From NCBI RefSeq assembly GCF_001050115.1, contig NZ_CP012024.1, forward strand, positions 2,991,001 to 3,055,000: 64,000 nucleotides of DNA, in the 5' to 3' direction. Numbering within the stretch: position 1 is the first letter of the stretch; each line of letters starts with the position of its first letter. This document shows, one piece after another, positions 12,521 to 23,694 of the stretch. Position numbers and translations under genes: made by a program. A model generated the notes under the pieces. It saw nothing but the letters and a program-made list of their open reading frames with translations. It was not told where the DNA came from and did no database searches. Source of the DNA: Bacillus smithii. Lineage in GTDB: Bacteria > Bacillota > Bacilli > Bacillales > DSM-4216.

Positions 12521-13819
12521 TTAGTCGTTCAAACCGAGACGATCAAAAATCGTATCGACATGTTTTAAATGATAGTGGTAATCGAAGCAATCATCGATTT
12601 CTTCTTTTGTCAACTTCGAGGTAATTTTTTCATCGCTTTCTACTAGTTGACGGAACGGCACTTGTTTTTCCCAAGCCTCCATGGCCCGCGGCTGAACGGT
12701 GTCATATGCCTCTTCACGTGTAAGGCCTTTTTCAATCAGGGCGAGCAAAACGCGTTGTGAATAAATAAGACCAAGCGTCTTTTCCATATTTCGTTTCATA
12801 TTTTCCGGATAGACGGTCAAATTTTTCACGATATTGCCGAAGCGATTGAGCATGTAATTAAGGGCAATCGTCGCATCAGGCAAAATAATGCGTTCCGCAG
12901 AAGAATGGGAAATATCCCGTTCGTGCCATAGCGGTACGTTTTCATATGCAGTTTGCATATACCCTCTTACCACACGGGCCATTCCTGTCATGTTTTCCGA
13001 TCCGATCGGATTCCGTTTATGAGGCATGGCCGATGATCCTTTTTGGCCTTTCGCGAAAAACTCCTCCACTTCTCTCGTTTCGCTCTTTTGAAGTCCGCGA
13101 ATTTCCACGGCAAATTTTTCGATCGACGTCGCGATTAAAGCGAGCGTGCTCATGTAGTATGCGTGACGGTCGCGCTGAAGCGTTTGAGTGGAAATAGGCG
13201 CCGGTTTGAGGCCTAATTTTTGGCATACATATTGTTCAACAAATGGATCGATATTCGCATAAGTGCCAACGGCTCCGGAGATTTTTCCGTACTGCACTCC
13301 TTCAGCCGCTCGTTTGAACCGTTCCAAATTCCGCTTCATTTCTTCGTGCCAAAGCGCCATCTTTAACCCAAAAGTAGTTGGTTCCGCATGGACTCCATGA
13401 GTTCTTCCCATCATCACGGTATATTTATGTTCTTTCGCTTTTTGGCGAAGAATTTCAATAAAGTTTTCCAAATCTTTAAGCAAAATCTCATTTGCCTGCT
13501 TAAGCAAGTACGATAGGGCTGTATCGACAACGTCAGTAGACGTCAATCCATAATGAACCCATTTTCGCTCTTCGCCAAGCGTCTCCGATACGGCTCTTGT
13601 AAAGGCCACTACATCATGGCGAGTTTCTTCTTCAATTTCTTTAATGCGGCGAATATCAAAGCCTGCATTCTCCCGGATTTTTTTCACATCTTCTTTCGGG
13701 ATGACTCCCAGTTCCGCCCACGCCTCGCAAGCAAGAATTTCCACTTCCAGCCAAGCGTTGAAGCGGTTTTCCTCAGTCCAAATCGCCCCCATCTCCGGGC
13801 GGGTGTAACGATCGATCAT
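12521..13819 (-). CDS. purB: Adenylosuccinate lyase
   Basis: 432 residues from the ATG at 13819 (GGAGG ribosome binding site); upstream in-frame residues are basic and unlike the family. It splits SAICAR to AICAR and adenylosuccinate to AMP, releasing fumarate, so it serves both IMP and AMP synthesis. The fumarase/aspartase superfamily signature [11 protein letters not shown] is near residue 262, with TSTDVVDTA and [10 protein letters not shown] upstream. It overlaps the purK stop by 4 bases (ATGA). Confidence 0.98.
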   Translation of the reverse strand: MIDRYTRPEMGAIWTEENRFNAWLEVEILACEAWAELGVIPKEDVKKIRENAGFDIRRIKEIEEETRHDVVAFTRAVSETLGEERKWVHYGLTSTDVVDTALSYLLKQANEILLKDLENFIEILRQKAKEHKYTVMMGRTHGVHAEPTTFGLKMALWHEEMKRNLERFKRAAEGVQYGKISGAVGTYANIDPFVEQYVCQKLGLKPAPISTQTLQRDRHAYYMSTLALIATSIEKFAVEIRGLQKSETREVEEFFAKGQKGSSAMPHKRNPIGSENMTGMARVVRGYMQTAYENVPLWHERDISHSSAERIILPDATIALNYMLNRFGNIVKNLTVYPENMKRNMEKTLGLIYSQRVLLALIEKGLTREEAYDTVQPRAMEAWEKQVPFRQLVESDEKITSKLTKEEIDDCFDYHYHLKHVDTIFDRLGLND

Positions 13820-14982
13820 CTTATACTGCCTCCGATCTTTTCTTCTTTTGCGCTCCAAATCCTGCTATCGTCTATTTCTTGCAATGTTTTCTCAAGATCG
13901 TCGGTCAAGACGGTGATATGCCCCATTTTTCTTTTCTCTTTCGCTTCTTTTTTTCCGTATAAATGAAACGACCAGTCCGGGTGGCGATGGAATTCGTTTA
14001 ACGCCCCCTCTAAATGCTTGCCTAGAACATTGACCATAACAGCCGGTTTTAACAACTCCGTTTTCTGGAAAGGCCAATTGCAAATCGCTCGTATATGCTG
14101 TTCAAATTGAGACGCCTCGCAAGCTTCGATCGAATAATGGCCGGAATTGTGCGGTCTGGGGGCCAGTTCGTTTATATAAATCTCACCGTTTGAGCACACG
14201 AACATCTCCACCGCCAGCGTTCCGATCAGTTCCAAATAGTCGGCGATCTTGAGCGCCAATTTCACCGCTTTTTGTTTGACATCCCCGTCCACTCTTGCCG
14301 GAACAATGGTTTGATGCAAAATATTCTCGACATGAATATTTTCGCCAACGGGCAAAAAGCTGACTTCGCGATCCGGATTGCGAAATACAATCACTGAAAT
14401 TTCCGTCGTAAATGGAATCCATTTTTCCAATACACACGGACCTGATTGCAGCAATTCGGCTGCCTTTTCGATCTCGCTTTCGCGGCGAATCACATACTGG
14501 CCTTTTCCGTCATAACCGCCTCTTGAGGTTTTTAAAACAGCAGGATAACCAAGCTTTTTTATCTTATCATATAGTTCGTTTTCTTCGTAAATCACTTCAT
14601 AAGGGGCCACCGGCACACCCGCTTTTGTGATCGCATCTTTCTCTAAAATCCGATCCTGAGTAATGCGAATCAATTCGGCTCCTTGCGGAAGATAGGCTCT
14701 TTGCTCGAGCCACCGCAATGACTCATAATCGATGTTTTCAAATTCGTACGTGATCACATCGCTTATTTGAGCAAGCCGCGCCAAAGCGTTTTGGTCATCG
14801 TAGGCCGCCGTAATTTCCACATCAGCCACTTGACCGCACGGAGAATCTTCCGCAGGATCTAATACAGCGATTCGAAACCCTTTTTCTTTTGCTGCCAGTG
14901 CCATCATTCTGCCTAGCTGGCCGCCGCCAATAATTCCAATCGTTTTTCCTGGCATAATGACTGGATTAGTCAAGTTGATCAC
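13816..14982 (-). CDS. purK: 5-(carboxyamino)imidazole ribonucleotide synthase
   Basis: 388 residues, ATP-grasp enzyme forming N5-CAIR from AIR, bicarbonate and ATP. The N-terminal [14 protein letters not shown] nucleotide-binding segment follows a short lead. The ATP-grasp core includes [21 protein letters not shown] and [13 protein letters not shown]. It starts with GTG at 14982 with only a weak ribosome binding site, and overlaps the end of purE by 17 bases, so coupled translation is likely. Confidence 0.97.
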   Translation of the reverse strand: MINLTNPVIMPGKTIGIIGGGQLGRMMALAAKEKGFRIAVLDPAEDSPCGQVADVEITAAYDDQNALARLAQISDVITYEFENIDYESLRWLEQRAYLPQGAELIRITQDRILEKDAITKAGVPVAPYEVIYEENELYDKIKKLGYPAVLKTSRGGYDGKGQYVIRRESEIEKAAELLQSGPCVLEKWIPFTTEISVIVFRNPDREVSFLPVGENIHVENILHQTIVPARVDGDVKQKAVKLALKIADYLELIGTLAVEMFVCSNGEIYINELAPRPHNSGHYSIEACEASQFEQHIRAICNWPFQKTELLKPAVMVNVLGKHLEGALNEFHRHPDWSFHLYGKKEAKEKRKMGHITVLTDDLEKTLQEIDDSRIWSAKEEKIGGSIR

Positions 14983-15454
14983 TGCTTTCTAGTACTTTTT
15001 CTTTCAGCTCAATTCGTCGGTTTTCCAATTTGCGGGCAATGTCGGGATTCTCAATCGATAATATTTGCGCTGCCAGCAAACCGGCGTTCGTGGCGCCGGC
15101 ACGCCCAATCGCTACTGTAGCCACCGGGATGCCGCCGGGCATTTGTACGATCGATAACAGGGAATCTAAACCATTTAATGCTTTGGATTGAACCGGAACT
15201 CCGATCACGGGAAGAGTCGTTTTAGCCGCTACCATCCCCGGCAAATGCGCGGCTCCACCCGCTCCTGCGATAATCACTTTGATCCCTCGATCTCTGGCAC
15301 TTTCGGCATAATCAAACATCAAATCAGGAGTGCGATGTGCCGAAACGACTTTTTTCTCATATTCAATTTCTAATTCATCCAATACTTCACAGGCGTTTTT
15401 CATCGTTTCCCAATCCGATGCGCTTCCCATAATCACTCCTACTTCCGCCGGCAT
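14966..15454 (-). CDS. purE: N5-carboxyaminoimidazole ribonucleotide mutase
   Basis: First gene of the operon, 162 residues, as in B. subtilis. It moves the carboxyl group of N5-CAIR to give CAIR. Of two close ATGs I prefer the one at 15454, because the other directly abuts the GGAGGG ribosome binding site. Motifs: [16 protein letters not shown] and GGAAHLPGM. It is preceded by a guanine riboswitch with a terminator and a PurR operator. Confidence 0.98.
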   Translation of the reverse strand: MPAEVGVIMGSASDWETMKNACEVLDELEIEYEKKVVSAHRTPDLMFDYAESARDRGIKVIIAGAGGAAHLPGMVAAKTTLPVIGVPVQSKALNGLDSLLSIVQMPGGIPVATVAIGRAGATNAGLLAAQILSIENPDIARKLENRRIELKEKVLESSDQLD

Positions 15455-15484
15455 TTCCATCCCTCCACATGATGCAGTCTTATA

Positions 15485-15540
15485 TAACAAAAAACCCGGC
15501 TTCACATACTTTCTTTGAGAGAAAGCAGTGAATCCGGGTA
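15485..15540 (-). terminator. Expression-platform terminator of the pur riboswitch
   Basis: On the minus strand ACCCGGATTCAC and GTGAAGCCGGGT form a strong stem, with an inner CTTTCT/AGAAAG pairing, followed by TTTTTTG. It lies between the guanine aptamer and purE and would stop transcription when guanine is bound. Confidence 0.9.
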
Positions 15541-15697
15541 AGAAAAGACCAATTAAAAGCCTTTTATGGCAGGACTCATCGAAGAAAGATTTCTTCTTCC
15601 AATGGCGCTGCACATGGAATGAACGGCTTTCAGAACATAGTGCAATCGCCATCCTGAAGATGCCTCTTTCATTCACAGTTTTCCAGATAGCTACTTT

Positions 15698-15768
15698 CCC
15701 TCATAGTCCGATTATTTACGGTAATCGGGTAGAGACTTACGAGCCATATTCTCGTGATTATATGAGGG
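15698..15768 (-). promoter_or_regulatory. Guanine-class purine riboswitch aptamer (purE leader)
   Basis: The P1 arms CCCTCATA and TATGAGGG enclose the conserved purine aptamer core: ATATAATC, then ATATGGC, GTCTCTACC, and GACTATGAG on the 3' side. The C in GACTATG is the base that pairs with guanine or hypoxanthine; adenine riboswitches have U there. It is about 160 bases upstream of the terminator. Confidence 0.95.
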
Positions 15769-15787
15769 CTATTGAGTTGACAACTCC

Positions 15788-15817
15788 ATCTTAACAATGA
15801 AAACAAGCCATTGTCAA
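15788..15817 (-). promoter_or_regulatory. Sigma-A promoter of the pur operon
   Basis: TTGACA (15812-15817, read on the minus strand) and TAAGAT (15788-15793) with an 18-base spacer. Initiation would fall just before the guanine aptamer. Confidence 0.85.
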
Positions 15818-15824
15818 CAAAATT

Positions 15825-15866
15825 TTTCGAACAATAAAAACAATCTTAATAGAAAATGTTCGGGTT
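15825..15866. promoter_or_regulatory. PurR operator (two inverted PurBoxes) of the pur operon
   Basis: TTCGAACAAT on the plus strand faces CCCGAACATTTT on the minus strand, 19 bases apart. This is the arrangement of paired PurBoxes recognised by the PRPP-responsive repressor PurR in Bacillus. It lies directly upstream of the -35 element and touches the 3' end of yebG. Confidence 0.85.
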
Positions 15867-16060
15867 TAACCTTCTTTTTTCCCTTCAAACTTTATGATTC
15901 GCCCAACAGGAACATATTCTATTTTTCCGTTTATGTTCTTTTCTTGAAAGATGGGTTCTTCCGTTCTTCTAACGGGTTTATATCCTTCTTCGGACATCCG
16001 GGCCAGTAGTTGATCAATGGTTTCATTTTCTTTCATCTCAAATATCTTCTTTTTACTCAT
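15866..16060 (-). CDS. yebG: NETI-motif protein YebG
   Basis: 64 residues beginning [19 protein letters not shown], with the N-E-T-I motif that names the family at residues 12-15. It has an AAGGAAGC ribosome binding site. In B. subtilis yebG also lies directly upstream of purE. Function unknown. Its stop codon falls at the edge of the purE PurR operator. Confidence 0.9.
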   Translation of the reverse strand: MSKKKIFEMKENETIDQLLARMSEEGYKPVRRTEEPIFQEKNINGKIEYVPVGRIIKFEGKKEG

Positions 16061-16288
16061 CAGAGCAGCTTCCTTTTTCCATCATTCGACCATATCGATT
16101 GATACCTGTACAATTTATGGATAGAGTATTTTTACTGTTGCGTTTTATTTTAAATCATACAGCCTCTCTGTCAAGATGCTATAACGATTTGTTCTTCTCT
16201 GTCCTATAGCAGTAACAGCCGTTCCACATAGATTTGTAAAAACTTTATAAACATCTGCCGCACCTGTCTCTCGGCTTTGTGAACCATT

Positions 16289-17269
16289 TCAAATTCCCAA
16301 CTCCTGTATCAAATGCTGAAATGTATAAAACGCCGGCTTCGGAGTATAATCATCCCGCATGATGCCAAATTGGTGAAAGAGATCATCTTTGGAACTGTCT
16401 GCATCCCTGAGACCAAAAAGCTCATAATGTGTGATATTGAGTTCTTGACGCAGATTATAAACGGTCCGTATGATCGTCTCTAGTACTTCAGATTGATGTT
16501 CGTAAGATCTGTCTTTACCTACAAAAGGGTTTTTGCCCGTAGGCCATCCGTTTTCTGTAATGCGAATAGGGATGGAATCAGGTATACCGGCTGTCCTGAG
16601 ATTTACTTCGCGAAATCGCCGCAGAAAGTCTTCAACGGAAGACGGGACTTTTTCCAATGAGAGCGGCGGTTCAAATACATCTACATAAAAATTATGCGCG
16701 ACATAATCCAAAGAATCTATGAAAACCTCTCCGCCAATTTCAGCAAGGTTTTCCCAAAAATGCGGAACCACTTTCGGACCGTTGTCCGGCACAGATCCAA
16801 ATCCGATATCCACACGAACGTTTGCTGCTTTTGCTTCTTCTTTCGCTGCAATAACCCCCTGCACCAACAATGGCATGATGTTAGGGTTTGATCCGTCCAT
16901 AAAGCTCAAATTAGGTTCATTCGTTATTTGCAGCGAATCAATATAAGAACCATACTCTCTAATGATTTTCCTAATAAGCGCGAGCCAGTGATTCATTTCT
17001 ATGTTTGGAGCCAAAGAACCTACTACCAAGTCCCCCATTAATCCCAAACGAACATATTTCTCCACGATCGACAAAAGCTTCTCTTCCGAATCAGCAGGTC
17101 CTGTATAAACGAGATAAATTCTTGGCAACAGCGATTTAGATTCTCCTCGAAGACGTTTTAAGGCCATTTGAATTTGCTCATAGTTGTCTTGAGGTCCTAC
17201 AGCCAAACCAGCAGGCGTACCAGCTACACTAAGCGGATAGATTCCAAACTGCAACCCGGATGAAAGCAT
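16289..17269 (-). CDS. Putative clan GH-A type glycoside hydrolase (cytoplasmic)
   Basis: 326 residues from the ATG at 17269 (GGAGCG ribosome binding site). No signal peptide, so the product is probably cytoplasmic. Two features point to a TIM-barrel retaining glycosidase: an N-E-P motif (Glu118, in QITNEPN), the usual acid/base of clan A, and a late-strand ITENGWPTGK (Glu239), a plausible nucleophile resembling the TENGWP segment of GH17/GH39-like enzymes. I cannot assign a family or substrate. It is monocistronic, lying between yebG and a broken DUF3841 gene, and its upstream region holds AT-rich palindromes suggestive of a dedicated operator. Confidence 0.65.
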   Translation of the reverse strand: MLSSGLQFGIYPLSVAGTPAGLAVGPQDNYEQIQMALKRLRGESKSLLPRIYLVYTGPADSEEKLLSIVEKYVRLGLMGDLVVGSLAPNIEMNHWLALIRKIIREYGSYIDSLQITNEPNLSFMDGSNPNIMPLLVQGVIAAKEEAKAANVRVDIGFGSVPDNGPKVVPHFWENLAEIGGEVFIDSLDYVAHNFYVDVFEPPLSLEKVPSSVEDFLRRFREVNLRTAGIPDSIPIRITENGWPTGKNPFVGKDRSYEHQSEVLETIIRTVYNLRQELNITHYELFGLRDADSSKDDLFHQFGIMRDDYTPKPAFYTFQHLIQELGI

Positions 17270-17308
17270 AAAAAACGCTCCTTTTTCTTGTATTGGATAA
17301 AGCAAATA

Positions 17309-17355
17309 GTAAATATATATTTATTATTTATATGAAGAAATAAATATATATTTAC
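17309..17355. repeat. Pair of 14-bp AT palindromes (putative operator)
   Basis: TAAATATATATTTA occurs twice, at 17310-17323 and 17341-17354. Each copy is self-complementary, and the flanking G and C extend the pair to a 15-bp inverted repeat. They lie in the 5' untranslated region of the glycosidase gene. A related AAATAATTATTT palindrome sits in the promoter spacer further upstream. Confidence 0.5.
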
Positions 17356-17411
17356 TTTTTACCCTAAAATATTGATGAAAATAGATAATGTTTTTTCTAT
17401 CACTCGTGTTA

Positions 17412-17441
17412 ATAATAAATAATTATTTACTTTATTGTCAA
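17412..17441 (-). promoter_or_regulatory. Promoter of the glycosidase gene with palindrome in spacer
   Basis: TTGACA at 17436-17441 and TATTAT at 17412-17417 (minus strand), 18-base spacer. The spacer contains the palindrome AAATAATTATTT, suitably placed for repression. Confidence 0.55.
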
Positions 17442-17644
17442 CGGGATTTTGGAATACAGAAGAGACGTACAGTACATTTTTACAACAAATTATTTTAGAA
17501 GGACCGGGAAAAGTCAGAGAAATCATGCGCCGAGCTATCCAGATTAATCCGTGAAAACGTCATTCACCTTTTAAAGAGGTTCCCGTACTCAGGTATTTTT
17601 GGATCTTATGATGCAATAATCAACAAAATCATTCTCGAAATCCA

Positions 17645-18261
17645 TTAAGCAAAAAATTTCTCTTCCCTTACAAAATCACTACCTTGCAACAAAAAATCCA
17701 CCTTCCTTACCTGCTCCAATTTCAACTCCCAGAAAGTAGCTTGAATCGATAAGCTCCTTTTCTCCTCTTCATTCCTTGGCTCAATATCAAAAATACGTTG
17801 CCAGCTATCCACAATTTTCTGATGATAATAAGGGTCCGGAAGCGGCTTTTGCTGATAATAATCCAGCCCTCTTTTCTTTATTTCTTTGTCGAATAATTCC
17901 CCGTCTTCTTCATTTTCTTCGAGGTACCAATAATTCAGTACGTAATGCCATTTATCAAAATCGCTCAAAACAACCTGTTCATCAGGTATGTCTATTTCGA
18001 GACGTACACCTCTCGTTCCTTTCTCCAGAAAACCCGAAAAACGGAGGTCCGGACGAATATGCACGCCATTCCATTGTTTCCATGCCCACACAGGGTACGA
18101 TTCTTTTTCCGGTCTTGGTCCCAATCGTTTCTCCATTTCAATGATAAGCCAGTCGTACGAATCGAGGAATCTTCATAAACAAGCTCCTTCGCACCACGAT
18201 AAAAACCTTGTTGCTGCAACCATTCCCACACTTCAACAGGATGGATAGTCCATAGTTTCAT
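17645..18261 (-). pseudogene. DUF3841 family gene, interrupted by a frameshift
   Basis: Two adjoining reading frames together make one DUF3841-like protein of about 205 residues. The 5' frame starts at the ATG 18261 (AAGGGGG ribosome binding site) with MKLWTIHPVEVWEWLQQQG. The 3' frame runs to 17645 and carries YDWLIIEMEKRLG, the WAWKQW segment and LSDFDKWHYVLNYWY. The switch falls near 18150-18170 (around TCCTCGATTCG), and the frames differ by one register. Without the shift the product would be continuous and of family length. Family function is unknown. Either a real disabling indel or a sequencing error; nothing visible suggests programmed frameshifting. Confidence 0.7.
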
Positions 18262-18540
18262 CTTCATACCCCCTTAAAAGGATCATGATGTAAAAAAGCT
18301 TTCCTGTACAGCCAAAAGGAAGGAGATCATTCGTCTACTATCATCAGGATGAATATAAAAACCAACCAAAAACCGCATAATAAAAGAGGACCTTCATGCC
18401 GAATGACAAAATCGTCTGCCCATGAACAAAGTTTAAAGCGTTATTTCTTCCTCCACTTTACTTATTCTAAATTCTTACCGAATGGCAATTTGTGTTTATA
18501 GAATATTTGAGCTCCTTGTGATCCTGACGATTTGAAACAA

Positions 18541-18573
18541 AAAAGCCGTTCACGCAAAAAGCATGAACGGCCT
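18541..18573 (-). terminator. Terminator of ptsG
   Basis: GCCGTTCATGC and GCGTGAACGGC form a stem with a T-rich loop, followed by TTTTTTG on the minus strand. It lies about 75 bases downstream of the ptsG stop. Confidence 0.9.
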
Positions 18574-18649
18574 TCTTTACCCGGATATTTCATCTTTATC
18601 AATGAAGCGGACGTTAAGCAATGCAATCATCGCTTTCTGTCCTGATGGG

Positions 18650-20839
<2,190 letters not shown>

Positions 20840-20852
<13 letters not shown>

Positions 20853-21724
20853 ATCGAATCAGTAACACGTAAAGAATTGCTATTCTTTTGTTTCGCACGT
20901 AAACGCTGCAAATGCATCGTTAAATAAGTGGCTTCCGCTTCATAAACCGGTTTCTTCAGCGTCTGCTGCATAATTTTGATTAGCTTCCATGAAAGATTGT
21001 AGCATAGAGGGTATTCTTTTTTCAATAGTTCTTTTATTTTTTTTGAATCTTCCAATGCTTCTCCTTTTTGCACCCTGTCAATGGTATAGCGAAGATGGCG
21101 GATGAGCCGCATATATTCCACACTATTTCTATCGATTTCCATTCCAAGATTTTCTTCCATCGTGCGAACAAGAGTGGACAATAACTGGGAATATTGATTA
21201 ATCTCCGAAAGTTGTTTATCTGTTAAGGCACTGTGAATATGCAAAGCAATAAAGCCTACTTCCCCTTCCGGCAGCTTGATGTTGGCCGCTTCATGAATAA
21301 AATCCACTACTTCTTCAGCGATTTCATATTCAAAAGGATACATCGTTTTTGTTTCATTTAGAAAAGGATTTTTAATAACCATTCCTTTCATAAGCCTGTT
21401 CATCGCGAAAAGCAGGTGATCCGTGAGCGCAACGTGGATATGCTCATTTAAAGTGCCGCGTGTTCGTTTTTTTATGATTTCTAAAGAGGAAATAATTACA
21501 TTCAGCGTTTTTTCATCGAGGTAGGGCAATAATTTTTTGTAATGTTCTTGTTCATTTTCATTTTTGAGGACAAATATTTTTTCGATAATATCTTGATGGA
21601 TCACATCTCCTTTTTTCCTTTGGAAACCGATTCCCTTCCCAATTAGTACGACTTCGTTGTTCTTGTCATCAGCAGCGATCAAAACATTATTATTAAGGAC
21701 TTTTTTCACTACATATTTAACCAT
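20840..21724 (-). CDS. glcT: Transcription antiterminator GlcT (BglG family)
   Basis: 294 residues from the ATG at 21724 (AGGAGA ribosome binding site). The N-terminal ~55 residues form the RNA-binding domain (VKYVVKKVLNNNVLIAADD). Two PTS regulation domains follow, with conserved histidines visible in LNEHIHVALTDHL (PRD1) and ALHIHSAL and RLIRHLRY. By family it is phosphorylated by PtsG/HPr in the absence of glucose, and when dephosphorylated it binds RAT to allow ptsG transcription. The gene's own last codons form the RAT. Confidence 0.94.
20842..20870 (-). promoter_or_regulatory. RAT (GlcT RNA antiterminator target)
   Basis: A 29-base element containing the apical stem CTGAT-TCG-ATCAG, flanked by ACGTGTTA and GGCATGAGT, which pair with two internal loops as in BglG-family RAT hairpins. 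It lies inside the 3' coding end of glcT (codons for RVTDSIRHE) and overlaps the 5' arm of the ptsG leader terminator, so bound GlcT would block the terminator. Confidence 0.8.
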
Positions 21725-21837
21725 TTGAAATCTCCTCTTGTGATTCACCGCTGCAATAAGCAACAGCTTCGTCCTCCTTATATTAGTCTACCCATATTGT
21801 AATCAAGGATTTGCCTTTATACAATGAAAACCTTTTT

Positions 21838-21867
21838 ACAAAAAAACGTCCCCCATTTGGAGGACGT
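21838..21867 (-). terminator. Terminator of pbuG
   Basis: ACGTCCTCC-AAAT-GGGGGACGT stem followed by TTTTTTTG on the minus strand, immediately after the pbuG stop codon. Confidence 0.9.
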
Positions 21868-21875
21868 CCTTCCTA

Positions 21876-23210
21876 CTATTTCAAGAAAATAAAATATAAT
21901 AAGAAAACAACAAACAAGAAATACATAAGCGGATGAATTTCTTTGGCTCTTCCTTTTACAATCATCGTAATAGGATAGAAAATAAATCCGATCGCGATTC
22001 CTGTCGCGATACTGTATGTCAAAGGCATACAAATAACGGTCAAGAAAGCCGGAACAGCAATTTCGAATTTCTTCCAGTCAATTTCTCCCAGAGACGATAC
22101 CATCAACACACCGACAATAATCAAAGCAGGCGCCGTTACGTGTGAGGTAATAACCGAAAGCAACGGGTAGAAAAAGAGCGACAGCAAAAACAACACACCT
22201 GTGACAACAGCAGCAAATCCGGTTCTGGCCCCGGCAGCTACCCCCGCTGTTGATTCCACAAAAGAAGTCGTCGTGGACGTTCCGAGCACCGCACCAATCG
22301 CTCCTGCCATAGCATCTGAAAACAGCGCTTTTCCGGCTCGAGGCAATTGATTGTTTTTCATCAATCCGGCTTGATGAGCAACCGCCAAAAGAGTCCCCGC
22401 CGTATCAAAAAAGGCTACAAATAAAAAGGTCAAAACCACCATCAACATTTGCATCGTAAAAATTTGATCCGGCATATGGAAAATCGAAGTCACCGCAACG
22501 CCAAACACCGGTTTAATGCTTGGAATGCTGCCGATCACATGTTTCGGAAGAGGGATTAAACCGGTCAACATCCCGACAATAGCCGTAATGACCATTCCGA
22601 TAAACACAGCGCTGTTAATGCCTCTCGTCATGAGAATGACCGTAATGATGATGCCGAAAATGGCCAAAAGCGTATTGCCGTTTGTCAAATCGCCAAGCCC
22701 AACTAAAACCGCATCATTATTCACGATGATTCCAGCATTTTGAAAACCAATAAAAGTAATAAAAAGTCCAATTCCTGCTCCTACTGCGTGTTTTAATTGA
22801 GCCGGGATAGCATTAATAATTTTTTCCCGAATTCCGGTAAGCGTGAGCAAAATAAATATGAGGCTTGCCAAAAATACTCCTGTCAGCGCAACTTGCCAAG
22901 AAATGCCGTAATTCAAAACAACCGTATAGGCAAAAAAGGCGTTCAAACCCAATCCCGGCGCGAGAGCCACCGGATATTTCGCCCATAATCCCATCAACAA
23001 GGAACCGAAAGCAGCAGATAAAGCCGTCGCAACAAACACCGCTCCGTGGTCCATTCGCATGGAATCCGGAAGATTCTTCACTGATGCAAGCGAAAGAGTG
23101 AGCGGATTCACGACCAAAATATAGGCCATAGCAAGAAAGGTCGTAATACCACCGATAATTTCCCTGCGGTAATTCGTCCCCAATTCATCAAAATGAAAAT
23201 AATTTTTCAT
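21876..23210 (-). CDS. pbuG: Hypoxanthine/guanine permease PbuG (AzgA-type NCS2 family)
   Basis: 444 residues, hydrophobic throughout with about 12 predicted membrane segments. The family-typical N-terminus (GTNYRREIIGGITTFLAMAY) and ALAPGLGLNAFF segment match the AzgA/PbuG nucleobase transporters. The TTSFVES stretch near residue 310 is another hallmark. It takes up hypoxanthine and guanine by proton symport (family knowledge). It is preceded by a guanine riboswitch, terminator, strong promoter and PurR operator, so it belongs to both purine regulons. It follows guaA as in B. subtilis. Confidence 0.94.
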   Translation of the reverse strand: MKNYFHFDELGTNYRREIIGGITTFLAMAYILVVNPLTLSLASVKNLPDSMRMDHGAVFVATALSAAFGSLLMGLWAKYPVALAPGLGLNAFFAYTVVLNYGISWQVALTGVFLASLIFILLTLTGIREKIINAIPAQLKHAVGAGIGLFITFIGFQNAGIIVNNDAVLVGLGDLTNGNTLLAIFGIIITVILMTRGINSAVFIGMVITAIVGMLTGLIPLPKHVIGSIPSIKPVFGVAVTSIFHMPDQIFTMQMLMVVLTFLFVAFFDTAGTLLAVAHQAGLMKNNQLPRAGKALFSDAMAGAIGAVLGTSTTTSFVESTAGVAAGARTGFAAVVTGVLFLLSLFFYPLLSVITSHVTAPALIIVGVLMVSSLGEIDWKKFEIAVPAFLTVICMPLTYSIATGIAIGFIFYPITMIVKGRAKEIHPLMYFLFVVFLLYFIFLK

Positions 23211-23317
23211 AATTCCCCTCCGCCATTATCACAAATACGTCACGAGGCAACCACACCGGCCAACAGGATGCCGCCGGGTGAAATCACCATTCGGGTGATA
23301 AAGCTATTCACCAAGCA

Positions 23318-23348
23318 AAATAAAAATACCCCAAACATTCGTTCGGGG
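23318..23348 (-). terminator. Expression-platform terminator of the pbuG riboswitch
   Basis: CCCCGAAC-GAAT-GTTTGGGG stem followed by TATTTTTATTTT on the minus strand, between the guanine aptamer and pbuG. Confidence 0.85.
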
Positions 23349-23403
23349 CATGGCTTGAGGATAGAAAGATAAAAGGATGGGAATCCAATCCTGTTTACAT
23401 TCC

Positions 23404-23480
23404 ATTACCTCGTAGTCAAGCTATTTACGGCAGCTTGGTAGAGACTTCCGGGCCATATCCCCGTAATTATACGACGTAAT
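23404..23480 (-). promoter_or_regulatory. Guanine-class purine riboswitch aptamer (pbuG leader)
   Basis: The P1 arms (TTACGTCGTA with TACGAGGTAA) enclose TATAAT, GATATGGC, GTCTCTACC and TTGACTACGAG. The C in GACTACG specifies guanine/hypoxanthine. Same architecture as the purE aptamer. Confidence 0.93.
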
Positions 23481-23505
23481 GCGACAAATTATTTAATTCA
23501 ACTAC

Positions 23506-23534
23506 ATTGTAGTGCTAAATGACGACGATGTCAA
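23506..23534 (-). promoter_or_regulatory. Sigma-A promoter of pbuG
   Basis: TTGACA (23529-23534) and TACAAT (23506-23511) on the minus strand with a 17-base spacer, just upstream of the riboswitch. Confidence 0.85.
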
Positions 23535-23540
23535 CAAAAT

Positions 23541-23580
23541 ACGAACATTATTTTAAAATTATTTATTATCATTCGTGTTT
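23541..23580. promoter_or_regulatory. PurR operator of pbuG
   Basis: ACGAACATT on the plus strand and AAACACGAATGAT on the minus strand face each other 18 bases apart, upstream of the -35. The second box is imperfect (CGAAT rather than CGAAC). pbuG is a known PurR target in B. subtilis, as I recall. Confidence 0.7.
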
Positions 23581-23593
23581 GTCTCATTCTGCA

Positions 23594-23641
23594 TTAAGGG
23601 CAGCAAGGCGAAGAGTTCCTTCGGAGGCCGGCTGCCCTTAA
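23594..23641. terminator. Long-stem hairpin after guaA, without U-run
   Basis: TTAAGGGCAGC and GCTGCCCTTAA form an 11-bp perfect stem around a GC-rich 26-base loop, about 55 bases after the guaA stop. There is no T-run on the minus strand, so it may be an mRNA 3' end or stabiliser rather than a classic terminator. Confidence 0.45.
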
Positions 23642-23694
23642 ATGCCCGATTCGTTCCGCTGATCATCCTTATCTCACGGATGAATAGCGGGTCT

